A stretch of 64,000 nt of DNA from Prorocentrum cordatum (lineage: Eukaryota > Sar > Dinophyceae > Prorocentrales > Prorocentraceae), in contig CAUYUJ010014342.1 of NCBI GenBank assembly GCA_963575745.1, forward strand, positions 46,549-110,548, given 5' to 3'. This document shows positions 22,560-32,200 of this stretch, in pieces. Below the pieces are notes generated by a model. That model did not search any database, was not told the DNA's origin, and worked only from the letters and a program-made list of their open reading frames with translations. The position numbers were made by a program, and so were the translations under genes. Each line of letters begins with the position of its first letter. Position 1 is the first letter of the stretch.

Positions 22560-22897
22560 GCAGGGCACCACTCCGCGGCACAGGCGCCCCGGCACGTCCT
22601 CCACGACGTGCCGCTCCACAAAAAATGAAGTCGATGAATTCCTCGAAGTCGCCGAACTCGGCGCCATGCAGTCGCTCATAGCTCCCGGCGCTGCCGGGCG
22701 TCGACGGCGCAGCAAAATGCCGCGCTCCTGCCATCTCGGCGCCACGGCCGCTGGGCCTCTCGCCCAGATGGCCTCCAGCGCCCCGCGCCGCGGCCGCTGA
22801 GCCTCTCGCCCGGCGGGCCTCCAGCGCATCACGCCTCGGCGCCACGGCCGCTCGGCCTCGCGCCAGCCGGCCTCCGGCGCCTCGCGCCTCGGCGCCC
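22560..22897 (-). repeat. 3' untranslated region with 50-bp repeats
   Basis: Between the last ORF and the 3' LTR, about three tandem units of about 50 bases carry CTCGGCGCCACGGCCGCT then GGCCTC.CGCC (starting near 22735, 22785 and 22836). No gene seen here. Confidence 0.6.
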
Positions 22898-24973
22898 TCA
22901 CCGGGCCGGCGACGGAGGAACTACCTCGCCGATCCCGTCCTTGAAGGGCGCCGCCGCCTCGAACAGCTGCTCGAACCACTCCTTCTGCTCGAGCACCGTC
23001 TCCTCGGATAGCTCCTGCAGGCTGGCCCCGCGTTCCACGTTGCCCAGGCTGGCAGTCGTGAAGTTGCAGCTGCCCAGCACGATCTCGCGCTCTGTCATCA
23101 TCACCTTGGCGTGCAGCCGCGAGCCCTTGTGAGCGCGCACCTCGCACCCGCAGGCTCGGAGCCGCTGCAGGCGCGGCCCCTGGTTGTTGGTCAAGGCCTT
23201 GTCACGGCCGCTGAACACCAGACGGGCTGTGAGGCCTCGAGCTCGAGCCGCCTCCAGGTAGTTCACCACGCCCGGCTGGTCGAAGGTGAAGCACGCCACA
23301 TACACATAGCTCTCGGCCTCACCGCAAGCCCGCGCCCAAGCCGCCAGCGTCTCCGACGCCGAGAGAAACTCGGTCACGGCTCCGCGCCTGGAGGTCGCCC
23401 CCAGCTGCGCCTTCAGCTGCTGGACCTCCTCGCGCAGGCGCACGACCTCGGCCTCCGAGTCGCGGAGCTCCCGCACGGCCCCCGCGAGGCCAAGGGAGTC
23501 GCTCGGCGCCAGGGCCGCGCGTCGCTGAGGCCCAGCGGCAGCTCCCTCCTTGCGGCCAGCCGCGAGCGCCAGCTCCACCAGCTCGCTGAAGTTGCCGTCC
23601 ACCGCGCAGCACCAGGCCGCCCCGATGTGCTTGCAGGGGCTGCCGGCGCCGCCGACGAAGTCCGCACAGGTGCACGATGCGGGGAGCAACGCCGCGGCCA
23701 AGCGTCCAGCGCGAAGCCGCACATCGTACCGCACGCCGCGGCTGCCGGCCACCTCAACCTCGAACTCGCACAGGTCGCCCGCGTCCTTCACTGCTGAGCT
23801 GCGCGCAGCCTCCACCAGCTTTGCGGACACCACCGCACCGCAAGCGGCCAGGTCGCGCGCGCGCGCGGCGCGCTGGCGGTCCGAGTGCTCCAGGTCCCGC
23901 AGCGCCACCGCCGCGCTCCGCTGGATCTGGAGGACCTCCGCTCGGGGGCGTGCCGCCGCTCCGAGCAGGGGCGTCTCGAACTCCGCCTCGCGCCACAGCG
24001 CCACCACAGGGCTGGCGGCGCCATCTGCTGATGAGAGGGCCCCGCCCGGGCTCCTCCCAGCGGCTGCCGCCCTGGCCATCGGCTCGCGGCCGAAGGCGGG
24101 CCCGTCGCCGGCCTCGCAGGCTCGCGCGCTGGACGTGGGTCCGCGCTGAGCTGCCTCGCCGGCGGTGGCGGCCCGCTCCAGCGCCGCCCGCTGCGAACGG
24201 CAAGCCACCCACGAGCGCAGGCAGTAGAGAGCGTAGCAGCACTGCACGACGACCAGGACGCGCACCACCAGGACCGCACCCTCGCACACCTCGTGGATGA
24301 GGCCGCTGAGGTTCCAGGAGACGCTCTGGACCAGGTCGCCGGCCGCCTCGAAAATGTCCTGCGTCAGCTGCACGCCCGCGCGCAGCCATTCATCCATCAA
24401 GGATGCCGTGCGCACCGCGGCAGCCACCACCAGCATGCGGAGGCCGTTCGCCAAGGCAACCCCGCCGCCGTCCATGGCCGCCGCTCCCGTGGCCGACTGC
24501 GCCACGCACAGCCCCACGAGCACGCCCTTGGCGTGGTCGTAGCTCTGGCTGGCCTTGCGAGTCCCCGCGAACCCGGCTGCTGCCAGCGAGTCGCCCAGCG
24601 GGCGAGAGGCAGCCGGGGGGGGGGATGCCGCTGCCAGCATCTCCTCGTGCTCTCGGTCGGTGTAGGCGCGACCGTTCAGCCACTGCCCCGTCCTGACCCA
24701 GAAGTCGTCGATGTAATTCTTCCAGACCGATCCGTAGCGTCCGCGGCCGGTCCCAGTGAACAGCTCGTCGGTGCAGAACTGGAAGTCGAAGGGCCCCGTC
24801 GCTGGCCCCAGCTGCAGCACCTCTGGGAGGTACCCTGCCCCCGGGGTTTCAACAGTCCCCCCAGGAACCCCTTCGCGGTTCTCAGTGTTACCAGAGGTTG
24901 ATGCCCGAGGCCGTCCATCTGCCAGGATGAGGCGCCAGAGCCACACGCCGCCCCCCCCCGTGACGTCTCGCAA
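22898..24973 (-). CDS. SWIM zinc finger plus PLD-like nuclease ORF, with RT palm motifs at its start
   Basis: A 691-codon frame with no ATG at its start (first codon TTG), so it is probably translated as part of a polyprotein. Residues about 47-110 read YLPEVLQLGPATGPFDFQF and then KNYIDDFWVRTG and YTDREHEEM. These fit RT palm motif B and the YxDD catalytic motif C. Residues about 230-255 are a hydrophobic stretch (AVLVVRVLVVVQCCYAL), possibly a membrane segment. Residues about 430-446 contain CTCADFVGGAGSPCKH, a SWIM-type CxC...CxH zinc finger. A charged segment at about 500-535 looks coiled-coil. Residues about 560-670 are PLD-like: LHAKVMMTEREIVLGSCNFT gives the HxK and GSxN residues, with Glu where the HKD motif usually has Asp. 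The upstream ORF lies in the same frame, separated by stops. Confidence 0.7.
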   Translation of the reverse strand: MRDVTGGGGVWLWRLILADGRPRASTSGNTENREGVPGGTVETPGAGYLPEVLQLGPATGPFDFQFCTDELFTGTGRGRYGSVWKNYIDDFWVRTGQWLNGRAYTDREHEEMLAAASPPPAASRPLGDSLAAAGFAGTRKASQSYDHAKGVLVGLCVAQSATGAAAMDGGGVALANGLRMLVVAAAVRTASLMDEWLRAGVQLTQDIFEAAGDLVQSVSWNLSGLIHEVCEGAVLVVRVLVVVQCCYALYCLRSWVACRSQRAALERAATAGEAAQRGPTSSARACEAGDGPAFGREPMARAAAAGRSPGGALSSADGAASPVVALWREAEFETPLLGAAARPRAEVLQIQRSAAVALRDLEHSDRQRAARARDLAACGAVVSAKLVEAARSSAVKDAGDLCEFEVEVAGSRGVRYDVRLRAGRLAAALLPASCTCADFVGGAGSPCKHIGAAWCCAVDGNFSELVELALAAGRKEGAAAGPQRRAALAPSDSLGLAGAVRELRDSEAEVVRLREEVQQLKAQLGATSRRGAVTEFLSASETLAAWARACGEAESYVYVACFTFDQPGVVNYLEAARARGLTARLVFSGRDKALTNNQGPRLQRLRACGCEVRAHKGSRLHAKVMMTEREIVLGSCNFTTASLGNVERGASLQELSEETVLEQKEWFEQLFEAAAPFKDGIGEVVPPSPAR

Positions 24974-25185
24974 CCCGGCGATGTAGTAACACGAACATCA
25001 CCTATTCCTGCGTTGACCATGCGGTTAAGTCCACGCGGTCGACGCCTTCCGCCGCTCGCGTTGGCTCCTTGGTCGGAAAGGCCCAGCTGCCCCAAGGGCG
25101 AGTAGGGCCCCCTGAGTACAGCCTTGTTCACTACCCCCGCGGGGGGGGTGGGTGGTGGGGGGGGTGGGGTGGGGGGGTGGGGGGT

Positions 25186-25217
<32 letters not shown>

Positions 25218-25233
25218 GGGGGGGGTGGGGAGT

Positions 25234-25277
<44 letters not shown>

Positions 25278-25330
25278 GAGCTCCCCTCGCGGACGATGGT
25301 AGCCTCGGGGCCCTCAGGCGGATCGCGGCC
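24660..25330 (-). pseudogene. RT fingers/palm region, broken across frames
   Basis: Pieces of one RT domain are spread over three frames. The end of the 25025-27613 frame reads EAFWVKGTARTVMRGFKHDV, like the lead-in to dinoflagellate LTR RTs. A different frame at 25065-25101 reads RPWGSWAFPTKE, the conserved fingers block. A third frame at about 25010-25040 reads GLNRMVNAG, near where the RRLN block should be. The next frame (22898-24973) carries the palm motifs. In the common frame, stops TAA (25027-25025) and TGA (about 25000) separate the two open parts. The G-rich tract at 25141-25276 lies within this stretch. Either this copy is decayed or the assembly is poor here. Confidence 0.6.
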
Positions 25331-27613
25331 ACGCACAGGCAAGCCGGTCGTCACCACGTCGTGCTTGAAGCCGCGCATGACCGTTCGCGCGGTGCCCTTC
25401 ACCCAGAACGCCTCGGCCTTCAGGCTGATCATCTCCTTCAGCGCCTCCAGCTCCTGGCTGCCCAGGTGCTTGTAGCCCGCGCACTCGCCGACGAGCCCGA
25501 CCGCCTCCAGAACCTTGGCCTTGTACTCCGCAGAGCGCCTCGGCGAAACCTTCACCTCGGCAAACCTGAAGCACTTGCCGGGCATCCGCACCTGGTCCCA
25601 GTCACCCTTCTTGGCCAGCTCGGCCCACTTCTTCTTCGCCGCCGCCGCCGCCGGCTCCCGCCGTGCCTTCTTTTCCGCCATCTCGGCGTCGCTCAGCTTG
25701 TCCACCGACCTCGTCACCCCAGCAGCCGGAGCGGCCGCGCGTCCCGGCTCGCAGGGCATGCGGGGCCCCTCCAGCGCCCGCGCGGCCCCGATCATGGAGC
25801 TCCCGGCGACGCTGCCCAGCTCCGCGGAGGCGACCTCGACGCCTTCGAGGCCGCGCCCTAGCGGCCGCAGCGCTCCACGGCGGCGCTGGACGTCCAGCAA
25901 GTCCAGCGGGAAGTTGCCCACGATGACGTACGGCTTCTGCATGGCCAGGGGCTCCTCATCCGGGCTCCTGCAGTGGAACATGCAGCCGTCGGGGAGCACG
26001 TAACGCCAGCGCCCGCGCGGCGCCTCGGCTGACCCGAACCGTTGCTGCCACTCCACGCTCGCCACCAGCGCGTGCGCTCGCGGGCCCTCGAAGGAGGCCA
26101 GGCAGCCCGCGCCGTCGAAGTGCTCGAGGCCGTCCATGGTGAAGGAGGCTAGCGCGTGCGCGTTGGCGTCGGGCTGGTGGCCCCCGAGGCTGCTCCACTT
26201 AGCACAAGGGAGCGCCCAGTGGGCTCCTGCCGGCCTCAGCACCTCGAAGAGCAGGTAGCGCAGCCGGGCACGGTCCTTAGCCCTGCTGAGGTCCCAGTAC
26301 TGCCCGTACGTCCTGCGCTTGAGGTCGATGCCGGCCACCACGCTGCACACCGCGTTGGCCGCGCCTAAGCTCCGGACCGCCTGCGAGAGCCTCCCGACCC
26401 CGTCGAAGATCTCCACGAAGAGGGGAGCGCCGTGCGCCCACGCCTGGACCTCGCCGATCTTCAGGTCGAGCTCCTCGAGCGGGCGGCAAGCTGCGACGAG
26501 CGCGATGACGCGGCTCGAGGGGAGGTCGGAGAGCCGTGGCGCGGCCGGCGTTACTGCCGCCGCCGCCAAGGCGCCGTGACGCACGGTCCCCTCGTCCAGC
26601 CGCCAGCCGGCCCGCGCCAGCCTGCTCGCTGCCGAGTGGTTCAGCACGCCCTTGTTGAGCTCCACGACACCCAGCACCCGCTTCGCCTCCAGTGTCTCGA
26701 CTCTCTGCCGCTGGAAGTCCGCGCCCTCCTGGCGGTCGCACGCCGCTGTCCAGACCACCTGCAGCCGTCCGTCGACCGCCGCCTGGTACACGTGCACCGT
26801 CACGCTGCTCAGGTCCTCGGCCAGGCTCAGCACCTTGCCCACCCTGCAGCGCTTCGCCTCCTCGCCCTGGTAGGCGACAAGCCGCCCGACCTTCACCTCT
26901 CGCATCCGCGCCTTCACGCGCGGCGCCAGCGCCTCGGCGGCCTCGCCGCCTCCAGGGGCCAGCCGCGCTGCCAGAAGCTGTCCGGCAGAGGCCCTGCCAC
27001 GGCCGTCGTCCTCCTCCAACTTCACGATGCGCTCCGTGTCGTCAACCAAGCCCGGGACGCCGACCAAGAAATCCCCGTGGACGTCCTTGAGCACCTGCTG
27101 GGTCTCGGGGTCCCGCAACGTGGCCACGTTGCCCTTCGTGGAGAGGACCTCGAAGGGGCCACGCAGAGGCCGGCGGCCTGGAGCGTGCCCGGCCACGGCC
27201 TTGGAGAGCTTCGGGTCCTTGAACAAAACCATGTCCCCGACCTCCGGGCGTCTCGACGATCTCGCGCGATTGGCCAGCTCCGCCCTGCGTCGGCCGGCTC
27301 GAGCCCGATGCTGAAGATACACCTCCCGCAAACGCCTGAACTGCTCGAACTGCGCTGCCGCGACGTCGGAGACCGCCTCACGAACGGCGGGCTCCAGCGG
27401 CAGCAGCTCCCTCTCCAGCGGCGAAGCCAGCGACCAACCCATGCAGAGGTCCCTCGGCGACAGCGCCGACTTGCCGGGCGAGTTCCACAACGCGAACTCG
27501 ACGATCGGCAGCAGCTCGGCCCACTGGCCGGGGGCACTTAAAAACGTCGTGCAGGAAAATGCCGATCTCCCTCGCGCACTCGATGTGGGACCGCTCCGCG
27601 TCCGCCTGCTCAC
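25025..27613 (-). CDS. Integrase C-terminal domain fused to DNA-methyltransferase-like domain
   Basis: A long frame whose first codon in the track is GTG. Real homology starts near 27540 with WAELLPIVEFALWNSPGKS, the last part of the integrase core. Next comes VGDMVLFKDP (residues about 124-134), typical of the integrase C-terminal SH3-like domain. Residues about 395-560 resemble an AdoMet methyltransferase. FVEIFDGVGRLSQAVRSLG fits motif I (cofactor binding), with an acidic end (AGIDL) at the next strand. ALPCAKWSSLGGH fits the PC loop of cytosine-C5 enzymes, with a candidate catalytic Cys. The last useful residues (EAFWVKGTARTVMRGFKH) look like the start of RT. The C-terminus then runs into a poly-Pro artefact encoded by the G-rich tract. 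Methyltransferase genes captured by dinoflagellate retrotransposons are known. This assignment is inferred by motif only. Confidence 0.65.
25141..25276 (+). repeat. G-rich homopolymer-like tract
   Basis: 136 bases of almost only G with scattered T and a single A, inside the RT region of the LTR element. It translates as poly-Pro or poly-Gly. It could be a true low-complexity insertion or a base-calling or assembly artefact. Confidence 0.9.
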
Positions 27614-29246
27614 AGGGCCTCCACGACGTGCCGAAGCGGCCCGCGAAGTTGAGGAGCGCCCAGAGCTCTTCCATGAGAGCGTTGCAGAACTCCTTGCCCC
27701 GATCCGAGCTCACAAGCATCGGCCAGGTCTTGGCCCGAGTCGCGCATCGAAAGAAGGCACGCCGGACCTCGGAGTGCTGCAGGTGCTTGAGCGGCTCGAG
27801 CAGGGGCGCTCCCGTCGTCACGCAGATGTAGGTCAGCACGTACGCGTACCCGTCGACGTCGGGGGGGGCGATGCGGCCCTCCACGTCGATGACCACATGA
27901 TGAAAAGGAAGCCGGTGCCGTGCCACGATGAAGCTGGCCTGCACCTTCGTAGTTTGCTTCCTGAATCGGAGGCAGGCCCAGCAGCTAGCACACCACTTCT
28001 CGATGTCCGCCGCGAGCCCCGGCCAAACCACCAGCCGCCGGGCGCACTCACGAGTGGCGACCACCGTCTTGTGGCCCCCCGACGGGCCAGCGTGAACGTG
28101 GAGGAAGATGAAACGCCTCCACGATATACCCGAGCCCGGTCCGCCAGACGCAGGGAGAACTAGCAGCCAGCGCTGCTCCCCTGGGCCCACCGTCACGAAC
28201 TGCTCGAGCGCGAAGTCCTCCCCGAGGCGCTGCGCCTCGGGGGTGTCGCCGGCGCCAGGCTCGGCGCGGAGCTGCATGCAGGTGGCCCCGCACTCCTCGT
28301 CCTTCCACTGGTCCCCGATGATGTGGGCACGGAGCGACTTGGACAGCTCGAACGGCTCGCTCCCCGCCTCAGGCTCACAGCCCCGCACCTTCGCGGCGTA
28401 CTCCTCCCTGATGGCGATGTCGGCGTCCTCCAGCTTGCGCCCGTCCGCCACCTCCGCGTCGAAGGCTGCAGTGCCGCGCTCCGGGGCACATGCCACGCGC
28501 CCGACGGAGCACACCTGCTCAGACGTCGGCGCCCGCATGCCGGTGATCGCCCCGAGGACGTCCGGCACCTCGAAGGCCTCCCGCTCGCCGCGCGCGAAGT
28601 CGGAGTCCGCGAACTCGACGAAGGCTCCTGATGCCCGCCCGCCGAAGCGATCGCGGAGGGCCCGGTACCACGATAACCCCAGGGCTTCCGCGAAGACCTC
28701 GGAGTAGGCGGAGGAGTAGGAGGACACCTTGACGACCGCACCGTTGCAGATGGCCGACCCCCTGCAGTGCCGATGCACGTGAGTAGCGCCCAGCGCGGGG
28801 AGGCGCGCACCGCCCTCCCACAGCAGCCCGGCGCAGGCGAAGAGCTGGACCAGCTCGGCGCCCTTCGGCAAGCCCGCCTGCAGCAGCTCCACGTCGATCT
28901 CCGTGACGACGACGATGGTGTGGGGGTATGGGGGGGTATGGGAGGTTGACTTAAGAGTAAGAGTGTAAGGGGGGGGAATGACACGTAAGGTGAAACGAGA
29001 GTATAGAAACAGTTTGAACCGGCGGACGGAGCTCCAGCCCCAGACTCCACGCACGGCTTGGGCGCCTGCGCCACCTCCTAACGCCCGCCCGGCCCCTTGC
29101 GGCACGACAAAAAAAAGCAGCAACGACAAATCAGAAGACATACCAATCGGAAAAACCCCGCGCGGCCTCCAAGGCCACGACGCCCGCAGCCGGCGCTCGG
29201 CGGACCCGGATGCAGTTGCACGTGAAATCCGCCCGGCCGCCGCCAA
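27378..29246 (-). CDS. Integrase (HHCC and DDE core)
   Basis: The frame opens at a TTG codon. The integrase-like part begins near 28925 (TEIDVELLQAGLPKGAEL). Residues near 28105-27970 carry the zinc-binding module: FLHVHAGPSGGHKT, then WCASCWAC. The catalytic core follows: VIDVEG (first Asp, about 27885), VSSDRGKEF (second Asp, about 27703) and ADAERSH (Glu, about 27598). The spacing of about 35 residues between the second Asp and Glu fits D,D35E integrases. After HDVF (about 27545) homology leaves this frame and continues one base later in the 25025-27613 frame. The remaining residues are therefore not integrase. The fully conserved catalytic triad suggests a recently active enzyme. Confidence 0.8.
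   Translation of the reverse strand: MAAAGRISRATASGSAERRLRASWPWRPRGVFPIGMSSDLSLLLFFVVPQGAGRALGGGAGAQAVRGVWGWSSVRRFKLFLYSRFTLRVIPPPYTLTLKSTSHTPPYPHTIVVVTEIDVELLQAGLPKGAELVQLFACAGLLWEGGARLPALGATHVHRHCRGSAICNGAVVKVSSYSSAYSEVFAEALGLSWYRALRDRFGGRASGAFVEFADSDFARGEREAFEVPDVLGAITGMRAPTSEQVCSVGRVACAPERGTAAFDAEVADGRKLEDADIAIREEYAAKVRGCEPEAGSEPFELSKSLRAHIIGDQWKDEECGATCMQLRAEPGAGDTPEAQRLGEDFALEQFVTVGPGEQRWLLVLPASGGPGSGISWRRFIFLHVHAGPSGGHKTVVATRECARRLVVWPGLAADIEKWCASCWACLRFRKQTTKVQASFIVARHRLPFHHVVIDVEGRIAPPDVDGYAYVLTYICVTTGAPLLEPLKHLQHSEVRRAFFRCATRAKTWPMLVSSDRGKEFCNALMEELWALLNFAGRFGTSWRPCEQADAERSHIECAREIGIFLHDVFKCPRPVGRAAADRRVRVVELARQVGAVAEGPLHGLVAGFAAGEGAAAAGARRS
28932..29130 (-). other. Spacer between RNase H-like ORF and integrase
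   Basis: About 200 bases between the TGA at 29133-29131 and the first integrase-like residues. It contains C/T-rich short repeats (CCCATACCCCC). It is open in the integrase frame but reads as low-complexity sequence (PPYTLTLKSTSHTPPYPH). Its role is unknown. Confidence 0.5.
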
Positions 29247-32200
29247 ACTCCAGGAGGTCCCGCACGAGCTCCGCCGACACGGCGATGCTGGGGCCAGGCC
29301 CGACGGCGACTGCCGGCTGCGGGCGGACCGCGCGCATGCGCGCCGCCGAGGCCGCCTCGTCGACCACGTCGGGCTCCCCGAACGCCTCCTCCGGCGCCTC
29401 AGCCAGCCGCGCCTCCTCCTCGAGCTCGCGGTCGGCCCTGATGCACTGGCCGCACCGCGCCAGCACCAGCGAACTCCGCCCGCGCGCGCAGCGCCCCCCG
29501 CTGAACTCCAGCATCCGCGGGGGGGCAGAGACCACCTCCTGCATGAGGACCTCGCCCAGCGCGGCCGACACCTTCACGCCCAGCGCCTCGCCGAGGTCCT
29601 GCCCGAAACGGCGGTGCGCCCCGGCGCCCTCCACCAAATAGAGGGGGGCCGGGCGCTCGTCGCCGTGGGCAGCCGCTCCGAACTCCGGAAACGCCTCTCG
29701 CACAAAGCCGATCCTGCTCGGGCTGTGGGCGCGCGGCCCGATCGCCACGAACGCCCTGACGTTCACCCACGCCTCCGCGACCTGCATGCCCTCCGCCTCT
29801 CTCGCGTGCCGCAGCGCGAGAGCGGCCTCCACCACTCTGGGGTGGGCCGCTGCAGCCGCCACCAGCCCGCCGTGGCCCGTCCCGATCACGACCTTGGGCC
29901 ACCGCGCGGCACACTCTCGCAAGACGGCGGCCACCGCGGTCAGCCCGTCATTGCGAAGCTGCTTCCGCGCCTTACCACTCGCATCACCTGGGAAGCGAGG
30001 AGGCGCGATGTAGTACAGGCCGCCGGCACCGTCTGCCAGCGGAGGGTCGTGCGGGATCATGCGCAGCCGCAGGCCTGGCGCCGCCAGCTGCAGCTGACGA
30101 GCTGCTCGCGCCTGCTCTGCGCTCCGCCGCCTCTCGCACCCGTAGTCCGGCAGGTACAGCGCGATGGAGTCGCCCTTCTCGCGCTCCGCCCCGGCCACGG
30201 CCACCAGCTGCAAGGCGGCCGCGTCGGGAGTCTCGTCCAGGCCCCACGGGGCCCCCTCCCCCGGACGGTAGTCATCACCGATGATGTCCTCGATCGTGAT
30301 GTTCGCCAGGGAGTGAGCCTGCTCGCGCAGGAACTTGCCGTGGGCCTCGTTCTCTCGGGAGGGGCCATCACCAAGGGCCGCGCTCCGCCCCGAGAGATTC
30401 ATCAGCCTGCTGCCGTCGCTCTCGATCTCGCCAACCCAGCGGATGACGGTGGAGTCCGTCTCGGCCTCACCCGTAGCGTCCTTCACCGCTGCCGCGTGGT
30501 CCGTCCAGCACAGGGTGGGCAGCCGACCGAAATCCTTACGTGCCTCCCGCCTGGTCTCCCGCTGCGCATACAGCTCACCCCTGCGGGGGTGCCAGTTGCT
30601 CTGCGCCAAGCTGAGGCAGCCGCCGTACATCGCCAGCACGTTGAGCGTGCGGCGGTCGGCGGCCAGCTGATACACGCTGCCGCCCCAACCGTAGGGGCAA
30701 AAATCCGCGACCTGCTCGAGCGGGCGGTCCTTCGAGATCGCCCCGACCATGTCGATCACCGCGAGGCGGATGGCCTCGCACGCGAGCTGCTGGATGGCGC
30801 GCTGGGCCGCAACCTTCTCGGAGGTCATCGGCCACTCGGCGTCCTTCTTGAGCTGCTGCGTGAGGATCCCCAGCGGCTTCTGCTCCTCCTTGGGGAAGTG
30901 GCCGCGGATCCAGTTGAACGTGCCAAGGAACCTCCGCAGCGCCGCCACGTCCTCGAGCACCGACCAGTTCTTGATGAGCTCCAGATGCCGCTCGCACGCC
31001 TCGCTGCCCTCGCGGCCCACGATCTCGCCGAGTGCCTCGATGGAGGGCTGAGCCAGCCTGTCGAGGGACTTCTCGGCACCCATGGAGTACCCGGCCGCGA
31101 TGCACACGTCCAGCAGGCCTTCGACCGCCAGGAGATGCTCGAGGAGGGTCGTGGCCGCCTTCGGGTACTTCCGCTGCCAGTAGACCAGCCGCTCGGCGTA
31201 GTACTCGTCCGTCGGCACCTCCAGCTCAACGATGTCCCGAAGCTCGTCCCAATCCTGCCACACGTGCGCCACCGACGGGTCGTCGCTGGCCGGCTCGCCA
31301 TCGGTCTGAATCACGGCGCCCACGATGTCGCCGACCTCGATGCTGACGCCGGGCTGGTCCCAGTTGCCGACCAGGACGAGCTGCTCCCGGCCAAGCCAAG
31401 GGCCGGGGGCGGCCCAGACGGCCGCCGCGCCATTCGCCACCACGTCGCCGACGACACCCGCTGCGAGGCCGCTAGCGCGAGCTGGCACCAGCGCGCAGTC
31501 GCCGAGCTCCTGCCGCACGCCCTCCTCGCCGCTCAGGTAGATGGGGACGGCGGACTCCGAGTCGTCGAGCACGATCACGCCTGTGTCGCCGCCGCCGAAC
31601 TCCGCGGGGCACTGGCCGCCGACCATGCAGATGGGGTAGCTCGGGCAAGCCGCGCCGGACCACGCCAGGGATCCTACAGCACTGGAAGCCCGACGATCCT
31701 CACCTCGACGCCTATCGGCATCGCACTCTGAGAACACCGCCGAGATGGTCAACAGCTTCGCTTGCACCGCGTCGGCCTCTGCACGCTTGACCGTGATGCC
31801 CAGCCCCGGTAGGTAGTGGCCCTGAAGCGTAGGCCGGTGCCCGATCCCCAGAGGGGGTGCATCGAGCGCTGGGGCCCCAAGAATGATAAGAAACGGCCTG
31901 TCCCAACCCCCGCGCAGAAGCCGAAGGCGAAACACGCGCACCACTCGCGTGCCGTCCAGCCCCTCGAAGGCCAGGCGCAGGTCCACCATGCCACGGATCT
32001 TCAGGTCGCCCTTGTCCGCCACCGACGAGGCCTTCGAGTCCCGGCCCCAGTGCATCAGGCCCGCGATCGGCCAGTCAGGGTCCTCCGGAGACTTGCCCTC
32101 CGCGATCGCGCCGTTGATGATGCTGACGATCGTCGCCTCCCACGTCAGGGAGAACACGGCCCCGCCATCAAGGAGCGTCCTGATGCTGAGGCCGTAGACA

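Noticed and set aside
26432-27541. 369-residue plus-strand open frame
   Set aside because: Antisense shadow of the integrase/methyltransferase-like ORF.
28978-31731. 917-residue plus-strand open frame
   Set aside because: It is antisense to the protease/RNase H ORF, which carries recognisable motifs. High GC keeps the antisense frame open.
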